Shown here piece after piece: positions 35,827 to 45,380 of a stretch of DNA of 64,000 nt. A program made the position numbers and the translations under genes. How positions within the stretch are numbered: position 1 is the stretch's first letter; every line of letters starts with the position of its first letter. A model generated the notes under the pieces. The model saw only the letters and a list, made by a program, of their open reading frames with translations, did no database searches and was not told where the DNA came from. Where the stretch lies: the NCBI GenBank assembly GCA_964586235.1, contig CAZPIO010000018.1:1-64000 (forward strand), written 5' to 3'. Source of the stretch: JAUCQB01 sp964586235. GTDB taxonomy: Bacteria; Planctomycetota; Phycisphaerae; UBA1845; PWPN01.

Positions 35827-37350
35827 ATGAGTGGATTCACCGCGATCGACGGCAGCATTGTGGGCGTATATCTGCTCGCGACGATGATAGCGGGCATCGC
35901 GGTCCGCAAGTACGTGGGCAAGGTGGAACACTTCCTGGTCGCCGGCCGGGAGATGAACCTCTACCTGGGCATCGCCTCGCTGGCCGCCACCGAGTTCGGC
36001 ATTGTCACCTGCATGTACACCGCCCAGCTCGGCTACGAGGCGGGTTTCGCCGGGGCGACGCCGGGTATCCTGTACGCCGCGGCCATGCTGTTCGTCGGCC
36101 TGACCGGCTTCTGCATCAAGCCGTTGCGCGATGCCGGCGTGATCACCATCCCCGAGTTGTTCCAGAACCGGTATGGCTCCCGCGTGCGCTGGCTCAGCGG
36201 TGTGGTCATTGTGCTGGGCGGCCTGCTTAACATGGGTGTGTTCTTGCGGATGGGCGGCGACTTCCTCGTTCAGGTCTGCGGGCTCGATGTGCGGTACCTT
36301 GTTCCGATGATGGGCATACTGCTGGCTGCTGTTGCGATTTACACGATGCTCGGTGGCATGCTGTCGGTGCTGGTTACGGACTTCCTGCAGTTCGTCGTGA
36401 TGAGTGCAGGCCTGTTGATTGTCTCGTTGCTCATTCTGCACAACGTGGGTTGGGCCAAACTGGCTGAGACGGTGGACACTCATTACGGTGCCGGCGGCTT
36501 CAATCCCTTCGTGCACCCCAAGATGGGCGTCGACTACGTCGTGTACAATGCGGTGGTCAATCTGGCCGCGGTCCTGACCTGGCAGACCATTATCCAACGA
36601 CTCCTGGCCGCCAAGGACACGCGGACCGGCCGCCGCATCTACACCCACACGAGCTTCTTTTTCGTCTGTCGTTTCCTCATCCCGGCGGTCTGGGGGATTG
36701 CCGCCCTCTCGGTCATGGCCCCGGACCAGTTGGCCGGGATTTTCCCCGGAGTCGACGAGGCACGCCGATCGCTTCTGGCCATGCCGCGATATCTCAGCAC
36801 GGCCGTGCCGGTTGGCCTCATGGGCCTCCTCGTGGCCGCCATGCTGGCCGCCGACATGTCCACTGACTCGGCCTACATGCTGACCTGGGGCGGCGTGATT
36901 TACAATGACATTCTGGCCCCGTTCCGCCGCACCTGGACGGAACGCAGGGGCATTCTCATCAATCGCGCGATCATCGCCGCGATTGGCGTCTTCCTCTTCT
37001 TCTTCGGCCTGTACTACGACCTCAAGGGAGACGTCTGGACCTATCTGACAGTGACCGGCAGTATCTACCTGTCCAGCATGTCCGTGCTGCTGATCGCGTG
37101 CTGTTACTGGAAACGGGCCAACAGTTGGGGAGCGGTCGCGGCCATCGTGGTAGGGGCCATCGTGCCCATCGCCTTGCTCGTCCTGCAGCAGACCGCGCGG
37201 TATAAGCCGTTTTGCGACGAGTGGCAGTATGTGCTGGGTTCAATTACGTATGCGGCCGCCGCGGTGGCAATGATTACTGGTTCGCTGCTGAAGCCGAAGA
37301 ACGGCGACCGGGGAGCGTTCGCGGTTGTTCAGACCGGAGGTTCGACATGA
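35827..37350 (+). CDS. Sodium:solute symporter (SSS family)
   Basis: 507 residues from the ATG at 35827, preceded by GAGAGGA. There are about 13 hydrophobic helices. SSS signatures include DFLVAGR-like HFLVAGREMNLYLGIASLAATEFG at the first unwound helix, AIYTMLGGMLSVLVTDFLQFVVM, and MAADMSTDSAYMLTWGGVIYNDI (sodium-site helix 8 type). The substrate cannot be read; a sugar or organic acid is likely given the glycosidase-rich setting. It overlaps a small membrane gene by 4 bases. Confidence 0.9.
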   Translation: MSGFTAIDGSIVGVYLLATMIAGIAVRKYVGKVEHFLVAGREMNLYLGIASLAATEFGIVTCMYTAQLGYEAGFAGATPGILYAAAMLFVGLTGFCIKPLRDAGVITIPELFQNRYGSRVRWLSGVVIVLGGLLNMGVFLRMGGDFLVQVCGLDVRYLVPMMGILLAAVAIYTMLGGMLSVLVTDFLQFVVMSAGLLIVSLLILHNVGWAKLAETVDTHYGAGGFNPFVHPKMGVDYVVYNAVVNLAAVLTWQTIIQRLLAAKDTRTGRRIYTHTSFFFVCRFLIPAVWGIAALSVMAPDQLAGIFPGVDEARRSLLAMPRYLSTAVPVGLMGLLVAAMLAADMSTDSAYMLTWGGVIYNDILAPFRRTWTERRGILINRAIIAAIGVFLFFFGLYYDLKGDVWTYLTVTGSIYLSSMSVLLIACCYWKRANSWGAVAAIVVGAIVPIALLVLQQTARYKPFCDEWQYVLGSITYAAAAVAMITGSLLKPKNGDRGAFAVVQTGGST

Positions 37351-37598
37351 CTGAGCATTGGTTCTGGTGGCTGCTCACTGCCGCTGTCATCGTCTGGTAC
37401 TCCACCGTCACCGTGTACGTCGCCTTCAAGGGTGTGACCGATATCAAAACCATGCTGCGGCATCTGGCCTCGCATGCCCCCGAGGCCGGCAAGGGCGGAT
37501 TTCCAGTACAGGCCCCGGAATCTATCGGGCAGCGCCCGGCGTCGGATGGAGCCAAGGCCGACAAGCGGGAGACCGACTTGCCTGGCGGGCCTGGGTAG
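37347..37598 (+). CDS. Small single-pass membrane protein paired with the symporter
   Basis: 83 residues beginning MTEHWFWWLLTAAVIVWYSTVTVYVAF, one hydrophobic helix, then GVTDIKTMLRHLA and a polar tail. Its ATG overlaps the symporter TGA (ATGA). Small subunits of this kind are often found beside SSS transporters in Planctomycetes and may stabilise or regulate them (inference). Confidence 0.7.
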   Translation: MTEHWFWWLLTAAVIVWYSTVTVYVAFKGVTDIKTMLRHLASHAPEAGKGGFPVQAPESIGQRPASDGAKADKRETDLPGGPG

Positions 37599-37765
37599 CG
37601 TTCTTACGCATCCCTCAGCAAACAGAGGATCTGTTCACGGCACTGGCACATTCGTGCCAGATAAGGGACTCATTGTTGCGGCCAGGCGACGAGTTCGCTA
37701 GTATCCCGCCGATTCGCCCGTCCCGTCGCGGGGGTCGAGCACTGTCTTTAAAGGGGGATGTTGAG

Positions 37766-38344
37766 ATGCCGAGCCGGAAATGCGCTTGCATGAAGATGAT
37801 TCTTGTTCCGTTCACAGCTCTTGCCGTGCTGATGGCGATCGGAAGCTGCGCGCCGCAAGCTCCGCCGGTCGTGGACGAGGCCATTTATGCATCATTCCCG
37901 CAGGAAGGCGACGCGACCTCTTACGGAATGCCTCTTTCGCTGAGTAACGCGGCCACGTTTCTCCAGTACTACACGCAGTACACGCTGACCGCGGAGCAGG
38001 AGACGATCAAGAGGGAAGCCCTCACCCCGCTGGCGGCCCCGTGCTGCGACGACAACCCGATGTACACCTGCTGCTGCCCCTGCAATCTCGCCAAGACCGT
38101 CTGGGGCCTGTCCGCCCGCCTGATCGTCGTCGAGGGATTCGATGCTGCGCAGGTCAGGGAGGCGGCCCTCCAGTGGATGCGATTCACCCGCCGCGACTAC
38201 TACAAGGCCCGCGAACTGGAGCAGCAAAGCCTCAATCCGCGAACCTTCGGGGTGTATGCAGGCAACTCCTGCTACGAGGGGAGATGCGAACTGCCTTTCA
38301 GGCAGGGCGGCTGCGGGGGGATGGGCGAGTTGATCATGGAGTAA
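37766..38344 (+). CDS. Cysteine-rich lipoprotein of unknown function
   Basis: 192 residues from the ATG at 37766, with AGGGGGA upstream; an internal ATG at 37790 also begins the hydrophobic part. The lipobox IGSC marks acylation and export. The mature part has APCCDDNPMYTCCCPCNLAKTV, a CC-x7-CCC-x-C cluster that could bind metal or heme. Then come RLIVVEGFDAAQVREAALQWMRF and a second set of cysteines (NSCYEGRCELPFRQGGCGGM). I do not recognise the family. Confidence 0.7.
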   Translation: MPSRKCACMKMILVPFTALAVLMAIGSCAPQAPPVVDEAIYASFPQEGDATSYGMPLSLSNAATFLQYYTQYTLTAEQETIKREALTPLAAPCCDDNPMYTCCCPCNLAKTVWGLSARLIVVEGFDAAQVREAALQWMRFTRRDYYKARELEQQSLNPRTFGVYAGNSCYEGRCELPFRQGGCGGMGELIME

Positions 38345-38397
38345 GGCCGCGTGGTGGCGGCTCCGGTTGTGGTGCAGGCTTCCAGCCCACGGCCCAC

Positions 38398-38661
38398 TCA
38401 GGTGCACAACAGGGCCTGGGCCATCAGGTACTGCATCCCCGCCGATAGATTGGGCTCCGGCGTTTCCACGAACAGATGCTCGTGATTGTTCATCAACGCG
38501 AACGCATGAAGCCGCCGGCGGTAGGTCTCCACCGTCCGGGCCAGCCACCCCAATCGCCGGTTCCGGTCGGCGTCATCCCGCACGATTGCCCGCCGGTCGT
38601 TGCCCCGCGACATGACGTGGTACAGGGCCCCCGAAAACTCGATTCGCAAAGGTCGGGCCAT
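38398..38661 (-). pseudogene. Truncated REP-associated tyrosine transposase (RAYT, Y1/IS200-like)
   Basis: 87 residues beginning MARPLRIEFSGALYHVMSRGN, the standard RAYT start. It includes the HUH motif in ALMNNHEHLFVETP. Family members normally continue past GMQYL with the catalytic tyrosine and reach 150 residues or more. Here the frame ends soon after GMQYLMAQALLCT, so the tyrosine is missing and the gene is a 3-prime truncated remnant. RAYTs mobilise REP palindromes headed by GTAG, exactly the type scattered in this window. Confidence 0.85.
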
Positions 38662-38766
38662 GACTCGACCCTACCCCACCCGCACAACCCGGTCAACCCC
38701 AGTATCGGCGTGCGCTCTGACCCCAAGCTCTGCTCCTCCGGGCGCTGGGCCAGCCCCGCCCGCACT

Positions 38767-40986
38767 CTACTGCTCGCTTCTGCAGGTGGAAGTCGGCGTT
38801 AGTTTCACCGATGGTTGCGCTGAGCCAAAGTCCACGCGGAGGGTGGCCCTTGGCGTCTGGTATACGGCGGTCTCGCCCTGAAGGGCCATGCTCACAGCCC
38901 CCGCAAGGCTTCGCGTCTGAGCGGCTGTCTGTTCAAGGGCCGTCACCACGCAAGCCCAGTCTTCGTCGTGGAGCGCCAACGGCGTACGTTCGCCAATAAG
39001 ACTCAACCATTCCTGCAACTCCGGCACACGGCCCTGGCCACGGGTGAAATCGTGATACCGGATCAGATTGCTTCGCCCCTTCTGGCGGCAGACGACGTGC
39101 CCGATCTGGTCTCCAATATTCAACCAATTACTCTCAATCTCGAGCGTCTGCTCGGTCCCGCCCACCGCCCGGACCCGGACCGTACCCTGGCGGCTGTGCA
39201 GGACGCGCTCATTCTCGCGGAGCGGGTAATCGTGGCCGATGATGCCGGTCTCACGCCGGTCCAGGCCGCCGTCCCGCAGTACGCGGAGCCGTTCGACGTA
39301 GACCGTGAATTCGCCCGGCGGCGAGACATAGGCGAAGTCCTGTCGGACCGCGCCGCCACAGCGGATGAGCGTGCCGGCGACAGCAAACCCGTCGGGCAGC
39401 AGCTCGTGACGGATGCGTTCCAGCGGGGCATGCTTCGCATCGCTGTCTTCTTCGTTGAGTCTTCCCAGGTACGACGAGAAGTGAGGCCATACGACCCAGC
39501 TTCCGTCATTCGGCCACGCCAGTGCAAGACGCTTCGGGCCCCAGGTGAAGGAAGCAAACTTGGCGGGCGTGCGGTGGAGAATGGCTTTGCCCTGCTCCAG
39601 ATACAAAAGGCCGCGCGCATGGTCGTTGAATTGCCCGGATGTAACCGGCTGGGCGCCGGCCCCGAGGGCGGCGTGGCCGAGATAGCAGGTGATGAGCCGC
39701 GAGGCGACGAAACCGCCCTGTTCAAGGTCGCGGCGTGCGCCGTAGTAGCCGCCCTGCTGCCGCTGAATCCGCCCGAGCACGTCCTGTGCAATCTGCTCGA
39801 CATAGGCCGCATCCCTATCGCCGTGGAGCAGGTTCAACATCGCGTAGATGACGATGTCGTTGGCCTGCGTGTGTACGATCTTCCAGTCGTTGCCCCCGAA
39901 GTAGATCGCGGCGCCGTCGCCGGACATGCAGCGGAGCAGCAGTGCCCATGCTTCCGGCAGGTGATGCAGGCAGGCCGCCGGCGGGCGGCTCCCCACGACC
40001 AGATAGTGGGCGGCGTTCTCCACCAACTCGGCCATCGTCGTCTTGAGGTAACCCACATGGACCAGCCCGTGGTTCTCGACCGTGAAATCCGGCTGGGCGT
40101 TAACCGTGCTGACCCAGTCGCAGACGCGGCGCCCGTCATCGCCCGGGCGCACATCCTGCTCATCGGCCGCGACCGACAGGCTGTTGTACATGTACCGCTT
40201 GGCGGACTCGTCCCAGGTCCGGGCGTGGGGATGCCGCGGCAACATGTTACAGCACAGGCTGGTGATGTGCGCGTCCCAGGCGTTCTCTTCGGCCCCCGTA
40301 TCTCCAGGTCTGGCGTTCTTGGGAGGCCGGTCGATGAAGCGATCAGCCTCGTGCACGAGCAGCCGAGCGAGAGCCAGTTGAAGATCGCGATCCAGATGGT
40401 TCCAGAGCATCCATCCGCCCAGACCCGCCGACCGCGCCCACATCGCCGATTGCCACTGGTCACCCCAAGCCTTGCCGTTGACACACCTGCCTCCGCCGGT
40501 CAGGTGCGCGGCCGTCAGATAGCGGAGGGCGGCAACGGCATGCTCGCGACAGCGGGTCCGCAGCGCCGTTTCGATGCCGCCCCCAGGCGGATCAGCCTCA
40601 GAAAGGAAGGCGTTCACCAGCACGGCGTAGCCGATGGGGCGAATGTCGTCTTCCTCGTGCCCACCGCCGCCATAGTAGCCTTGGCCCGGCCGGTCCGGCG
40701 CCGGCAGAAAACGTTGCGCCGCAACCTCGCCCCAGGCGCGGATCGAATCATAGTAGCCCGTCATCAGCCGCAGGCCCTTACCGTCGCCTGCCGCGCGGAG
40801 CATTTCGTCTGGAAAAGGACGGACGGCCTGAAGCAGTTCGTTCGCACCCGGCGCCGGTGCCTGTGCGGCCCCGGCCCGCGCCGATGCTCCCGCCACAAGG
40901 GCCACGAGCCCCCAGAGGATCGCTGGTATCGCCTTCACAGTCCCCGCTCGTGTCCGACGTCCGCCAGATCGTCTCGTGGCAACCAT
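38767..40986 (-). CDS. Large exported protein, probable (alpha/alpha) toroid carbohydrate-active protein
   Basis: 739 residues if it starts at the ATG at 40986. The frame is open to 41133, but its first part is a repeat sequence. The start begins RRSGGRRTR then a hydrophobic run (AIPAILWGLVALVAGASARAGA), a signal peptide. The N-terminal half is helical with aromatic loops (AWGDQWQSAMWARSAGLGGWMLWNH, VENHGLVHVGYLKTTMAEL, GDGAAIYFGGNDWKI). The C-terminal half is beta-rich. This is the layout of polysaccharide lyases and heparinase-like enzymes, but no family motif or catalytic set could be assigned. Confidence 0.6.
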   Translation of the reverse strand: MVATRRSGGRRTRAGTVKAIPAILWGLVALVAGASARAGAAQAPAPGANELLQAVRPFPDEMLRAAGDGKGLRLMTGYYDSIRAWGEVAAQRFLPAPDRPGQGYYGGGGHEEDDIRPIGYAVLVNAFLSEADPPGGGIETALRTRCREHAVAALRYLTAAHLTGGGRCVNGKAWGDQWQSAMWARSAGLGGWMLWNHLDRDLQLALARLLVHEADRFIDRPPKNARPGDTGAEENAWDAHITSLCCNMLPRHPHARTWDESAKRYMYNSLSVAADEQDVRPGDDGRRVCDWVSTVNAQPDFTVENHGLVHVGYLKTTMAELVENAAHYLVVGSRPPAACLHHLPEAWALLLRCMSGDGAAIYFGGNDWKIVHTQANDIVIYAMLNLLHGDRDAAYVEQIAQDVLGRIQRQQGGYYGARRDLEQGGFVASRLITCYLGHAALGAGAQPVTSGQFNDHARGLLYLEQGKAILHRTPAKFASFTWGPKRLALAWPNDGSWVVWPHFSSYLGRLNEEDSDAKHAPLERIRHELLPDGFAVAGTLIRCGGAVRQDFAYVSPPGEFTVYVERLRVLRDGGLDRRETGIIGHDYPLRENERVLHSRQGTVRVRAVGGTEQTLEIESNWLNIGDQIGHVVCRQKGRSNLIRYHDFTRGQGRVPELQEWLSLIGERTPLALHDEDWACVVTALEQTAAQTRSLAGAVSMALQGETAVYQTPRATLRVDFGSAQPSVKLTPTSTCRSEQ

Positions 40987-42129
40987 AAGATGAATCATCA
41001 GCATATACGGGCCCATTAGTCCTCCGACCAAAAGTGGCATCGGGGTCAACTCTTGTCTTGACACCTTAGCATCCAGCTCCTTTAGTGACGTCGAAACGGA
41101 GCCGTAGCTCCTTTTCGTCCTTATCCGTGTCATCAGTGAAATCCGTGGTTCTTCTCCAGTCCCGCGTCATGCATCGTCATGCGATCATTTGACCACGGAT
41201 GTCACCGATATCACGGATAAGAGTAGAGGGTTCCGTCGTGTTCATCGGTTTCGCATCCGCGCCCGCCCGGCCGTGCGTTCCCGTTCTTCAGTCCCGACCA
41301 ACCCGATCCGCCCATCATGATCACCGCGCCGGTTGGCGAACAGATACGCCAGCCGCCTCGAGACAGGCACGGCCAGCGATGAATAAGCTACTTCCACGGG
41401 CTGGGGCAGGCAAACCCGTCCGCACCCAGGCGCGAGTCGTCATCCGTCACTGCCGCCCCGCGTGTTCTGATTCAACCGCACCCTGCCGAGCACCCCGCCG
41501 TGTTATGTCTGAACATGGGGCAGTGGAGATACTCTGCGCAGAGGTGACTACCGACCAACCGGCGACAATGGGAAGGAGGCAGCATCTGTTTTGCGAAACG
41601 AACCCAAGCCTGGAACCGAAGAACTCTCGCAAAGGACTGTAGGCGAAGAACTTGCGGATCACTCTCTTCTGATCCTCCTCCGTGTGGGACGCCGGACGAA
41701 CCCAACAGGGCAAGCGATCAGCTTCGAGCCGAATGGAGACGCCGTCCCGTCCGGTCTGGCCGATCGCCGCGTGGGAGCCGACGGCCACGTCGCGCCAAAC
41801 GAACCCACGCTCGGGCAATCCAGGCAGCATCGAACTCGTCCGACGTCGGACCGTCGACATGCCCACGTTGCCAGCGTGTCGTCCGGCGGCGAACGGCTCT
41901 CGATCACACGCTCCGACACGGGATACAGTTTTAAAACTGAAAAAGAAGGTAAAAACCTATGCGGCCGTTATCGGGGCGCGCGGCCGCCACACCCATCGGA
42001 ACCCTGTATCCGCGTTACCCCGGGGTTTTGGGTAGGGGATTCGACGATGCGGCGGCGGGCGGGCGGGTGGCCGTGCCTTTGCCCCCGGCCTAGCATTGAG
42101 TTGAGGCTCTTCAGACGAAAGGAGAAACC
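40987..42129. other. Long intergenic region without a convincing gene
   Basis: About 1.1 kb. It holds an inverted repeat pair (41120-41221) and three short AACGAACCCA-type words (near 41598, 41697 and 41798) that suggest an old dispersed repeat. Several reading frames cross it, but none has a ribosome binding site, domain or natural composition. The end carries the AAAGGAG site of the lipoprotein gene. Confidence 0.5.
41120..41221. repeat. Inverted repeat pair, ACCACGGAT...CACGGATAAG arms
   Basis: The arm 41120-41150, read in reverse complement, is AACCACGGATTTCACTGATG then ACACGGATAAG. The arm 41191-41221 is GACCACGGATGTCACCGATA then TCACGGATAAG. They are about 80 percent identical and 40 bases apart, so they can form a long hairpin between the two genes. 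Confidence 0.75.
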
Positions 42130-42699
42130 ATGTTCCGACGAAAAACGATGCAGGCGGTTCTGGCGGCGGCCGCGTGTGTGATGCTGACCGGCTGCATGCC
42201 GAAGATGACCATCGACGAGATGAAGGCCCACATGCCCAAGCGGCCGGTCGAGCTGGACCGGCTCAACGCCTTCGTGGGCACCTGGGAGCACGAAGGGGTG
42301 GCGAAGTTCTCCTGCCTGGACCAGCCGCTCAAGACCAGCGGCCGATCCGAAATCAAATGGGAAGGCAATCGCTGGTACCTGGTCGGCAACGGCGAGATGA
42401 AGATGGAAAACTTCGATGACACCATGATGAGCGAGATGTGGACCTACGACATCCATGCCAGGAAGTACCGCTCGAGCTGGGCGGACAGCATGGGGATGAT
42501 GGGCAGTGGCTCGGGCACGTTTGATCCGATCACCGGGACATGGCACATGACCGCGGTCAACCACACGCCGTGGGGGCAGACTTCCATGAAGGGCAAGATG
42601 CGATTCCTGGACGACAATACGACGGAATGGTCGTGCGAGGAATACATGGGCCTGCAGAAGATCCTGGAGATGAGCGGCAAGTCCAAGCGCGTGAAGTAA
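42130..42699 (+). CDS. DUF1579-like lipoprotein
   Basis: 189 residues with an ideal start (AAAGGAGAAACC then ATG). The signal MQAVLAAAACVMLTGC ends in lipobox LTGC. The mature part has FVGTWEHEGVAKFS, SEIKWEGNRWYLVGNGEMKM, ARKYRSSWADSMGMMGSGSGTFDPITGTWHM and MKGKMRFLDDNTTEW, the beta-barrel pattern of DUF1579. The function of the family is unknown. It stands alone. Confidence 0.8.
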   Translation: MFRRKTMQAVLAAAACVMLTGCMPKMTIDEMKAHMPKRPVELDRLNAFVGTWEHEGVAKFSCLDQPLKTSGRSEIKWEGNRWYLVGNGEMKMENFDDTMMSEMWTYDIHARKYRSSWADSMGMMGSGSGTFDPITGTWHMTAVNHTPWGQTSMKGKMRFLDDNTTEWSCEEYMGLQKILEMSGKSKRVK

Positions 42700-42882
42700 C
42701 GCTCGCTGAACGGCTGTGATGCCGGCTTCCAGGCTGCGTCTGGCCGGATGGCCGGTCGGCCCGTGGCGGTCGACGGAGTGCGTGCAAGTCACCAGTGGAT
42801 CGCTGGCCGCGGCGGCTGCTCGCGCTACCGATTCGGTCCCCCACCCCTTCGGCAGGGCACCCGCTCGGATGAGCCGCCCGTT

Positions 42883-44142
42883 TCAGAGTTTCCACGCCGC
42901 ACGTGTTGGCCGGGTCAGCATCCGGGAAGCCGCCTCATTATCGACAATGACTTCCTTTCTCGGATCCCAGGTCACCTTGCTCCTGGTCCGGATCGCGATG
43001 TCGCACAAGTGGCTGATGATGTCGGAGCGCACGGCATCCTCGATCGTACTGATCGCGGGTCTGTGGGACTTGACCGCATCGATGAAGTTCTGATCGTGGC
43101 GCGGGCTCACGGGCAGGTGAGCGTCGCCGGGGCCGATCTTGGCTTCCAGCAGCGACTCGGGTTCCGCGTAGATGCCTCTTCGCCGGATCTGGATCCAGCC
43201 GTCGGGGCCGATGTATTTCGTCGAGTCGCCCCCGGGCTTGAAAGTCATCCGGACGCCGTTTGCCATGTGGACCTTGACGTCCCAGTGGATCACCGCGTCG
43301 TACAGGCCCTTGTCCGGCACGACTCCCGTTCCCTCGACGGTCATCGGGCCGGCCAGGTCGGCATCCGAGCCCCACACCATGATGTCCAGCGGATGGGCCC
43401 CCCAGCCGCCGAGGTAGCCGATCGAGTAGTCGTAGATGAAATACGTGCCGGGCACGACGCAGCGGTCCTCGGTGTAGGGTTTCATCGGGGCCGGACCGAT
43501 CCACATGTCGTAGTTCAGCTCGGGCGGAACGTCCGCCTGCTCCGTCGAGCCGCCGGCGTTGCCGTCCGGGGCGATCACCTCGATGGTGTGGACCTTGCCG
43601 ATCCGTCCGCTGCGCACCAGTTCGCAGCCGAACCGGCAATGCTCCATGCTCCGCTGCTGCGTGCCGTATTGAAAGATCCGCTTCTTTTCGCGAAAGAGCT
43701 TACGGCAGGCCAGGTTCTGCTCGATGCTCACACCCAGCGGCTTCTCGACATAGGCATCCTTGCCGGCGCGAGCAGCCGCCATGGCTATGGGTACGTGCCA
43801 GTGGTCGGGCGTGGCGATCACCACGGCATCGATATCGGGGCGGGCCAGCAGCTCGCGGAAATCCGCGTAGCCCTTCCCACCGATCATCCGGGCTGCCGCT
43901 TCCAGCCGGTCGCTGTAAGCATCAGCGACGGCCACGCTCTGACAATCTTTGCACGTCAGGAAGCCCTTCAAGAGCTCCTTTCCGCGATTGCCGACGCCGA
44001 TGTGCCCGATCGTCACCCGCTCGCTGGCCGGGGCCGTTTCCGCATTCCCCAGGGCCGATGAGGTGATCATGTACGGGAGCCCGATCGCAGTCCCGGCGGC
44101 GGCCCTGAGGACCTTTCGTCTCGTCCACTGTTGCCTGTTCAT
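42883..44142 (-). CDS. Gfo/Idh/MocA family oxidoreductase with twin-arginine signal
   Basis: 419 residues. The N-terminus TRRKVLRAAAGTAIGLPYM is a twin-arginine export signal. The NAD(P) fold has IGHIGVGNRG (about 46-54), and the EKP motif is at 133-135 (YVEKPLG). Its length is typical for the exported planctomycete branch. It probably oxidises or reduces a sugar or inositol-like substrate; some relatives are cofactor-bound glycosidases. It lies with GH99-like and GH130 genes on the same strand, but gaps of about 100 to 230 bases leave operon structure open. Confidence 0.9.
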   Translation of the reverse strand: MNRQQWTRRKVLRAAAGTAIGLPYMITSSALGNAETAPASERVTIGHIGVGNRGKELLKGFLTCKDCQSVAVADAYSDRLEAAARMIGGKGYADFRELLARPDIDAVVIATPDHWHVPIAMAAARAGKDAYVEKPLGVSIEQNLACRKLFREKKRIFQYGTQQRSMEHCRFGCELVRSGRIGKVHTIEVIAPDGNAGGSTEQADVPPELNYDMWIGPAPMKPYTEDRCVVPGTYFIYDYSIGYLGGWGAHPLDIMVWGSDADLAGPMTVEGTGVVPDKGLYDAVIHWDVKVHMANGVRMTFKPGGDSTKYIGPDGWIQIRRRGIYAEPESLLEAKIGPGDAHLPVSPRHDQNFIDAVKSHRPAISTIEDAVRSDIISHLCDIAIRTRSKVTWDPRKEVIVDNEAASRMLTRPTRAAWKL

Positions 44143-44249
44143 CGTGCGGTTTCCTCTCGTGACTCACGAAATAAACGCTTGTCCGGGGCTTGGCATCCGA
44201 GCCTCGCCTCGAATCCCGCGAATCTCCTCGGTCGCATTCTACCACGGAC

Positions 44250-45380
44250 TCACGGGTCGTTGATCCTCGAGGCTGGCTGTGATGGGGCGCGCCCGGCATC
44301 GGCTTTCAGCCGCATCCCGTCGAGCATGCCGGCCGGGGTCAGGATCACGGCCGCACGCCGCGGCATCGCACCCTGGTGAACGAACCGCTTTCCATCGAAG
44401 AGAAACACCTCCGGCCTGGCCTCGTCGCGATAGTATTCTCCGGGGACCGGCGTCTCTGTCCGGAGGCGAGCATACGCCCGTGTGATCCGGAGGTAAAGGT
44501 CCGGCACGGCGTGACCGCGGCTGTCCTCCCAGGCGTAGCTCGGTTCGATCGCGGTCTCCTCTTCGAAGTTGTTGTAGTCGGCCACGGTCACGAACCGGGG
44601 GCGGGTCTTGAGCACCCGCAGCCACATGCGCACGTAGAGCCGGCCGCCTTCCCGCGGCTCTTCAAGAGGGTCATGCCCGTGTTCGGCCACTTGCCCGGGA
44701 AAGCGGTGCCCAGGCCAGATGCTCATGGACTCCGCCAGGATCGGCGCGGGCTCGTACGACCCCCAGCCCCAGGTCTTTCGCCTGGCCATGGATTCGAAGT
44801 TGTCCCCGTTGTAGGCCCAGCGGACCGCAAATCGCGGGTCGTCCCAATCACCGGGTCCGTAGTTGTCATCAGTATCAACCAGCAGCAGCGGCTTGCCGTC
44901 AAGCAGGAAATAGCTGGGGCGCCTGGCCCAGTTGACGTAATAGAACTCGGCCGCGCGGCTCTGGCCCCTGGCACCCTCGCCGCGCATCTCACCCCCACCA
45001 CCGATGCAGATCGGAATGCGTTCGCCGCCCGGCCTGGCGTCCATGAAGTCGAACCAGGCCCGGATGTTGTCATTGATCCGCCCGCCGTCGTTCCCCGCGC
45101 AGTTCGTGTCGTCCATGATCAGGAAGTCGATGCCAAGATCGCGCAGTTGGCGATAGTGCTCCGCAATCACGTTCGGGTCTCCGGCGGTATAGGGGCCGCG
45201 GACCGGAAAGAGGTGGCAATTGACCCAGTGCCGGTACTGATCGTCCTTCGTCCACCAGGCGGTGTACCACATGCCGATAGCCGGTGCCGGCGGCTGAATT
45301 GCGGGAGGATTGGCTACGGCGTTGCCACACAGAGTCAAGAGAATCACCCACGGTAGCGGACTCTTCAGGTGTTTTGTCAT
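44250..45380 (-). CDS. Exported GH99-like (GH71/GH99-type) glycosidase
   Basis: 376 residues with a signal peptide (PLPWVILLTLCGNAVA). IGMWYTAWWTKDDQY and VIAEHYRQLRDLGIDFLIMDDTNC match the N-terminal barrel of GH99/GH71-type hypothetical glycosidases, as do FYYVNWARRPSYFLLDGKPLLLVD and YNGDNFESMARRKTWGWGSYEP. Known GH99 enzymes are endo-alpha-mannosidases. I could not place the paired catalytic glutamates, so activity is unproven. Confidence 0.6.
   Translation of the reverse strand: MTKHLKSPLPWVILLTLCGNAVANPPAIQPPAPAIGMWYTAWWTKDDQYRHWVNCHLFPVRGPYTAGDPNVIAEHYRQLRDLGIDFLIMDDTNCAGNDGGRINDNIRAWFDFMDARPGGERIPICIGGGGEMRGEGARGQSRAAEFYYVNWARRPSYFLLDGKPLLLVDTDDNYGPGDWDDPRFAVRWAYNGDNFESMARRKTWGWGSYEPAPILAESMSIWPGHRFPGQVAEHGHDPLEEPREGGRLYVRMWLRVLKTRPRFVTVADYNNFEEETAIEPSYAWEDSRGHAVPDLYLRITRAYARLRTETPVPGEYYRDEARPEVFLFDGKRFVHQGAMPRRAAVILTPAGMLDGMRLKADAGRAPSQPASRINDP

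Noticed and set aside
38968..41019. 683-residue plus-strand frame
   Set aside because: It is antisense to the toroid protein at 38767-40986. It has no domain and is Arg/Pro/Val-rich in the way of high-GC shadow frames.
41591..42181. Frame starting MRNEPKPGTEEL in the 1.1-kb gap
   Set aside because: No Shine-Dalgarno, mixed low-complexity content, runs into the start of the DUF1579 gene. The AACGAACCCA words suggest an old dispersed repeat, not a gene.
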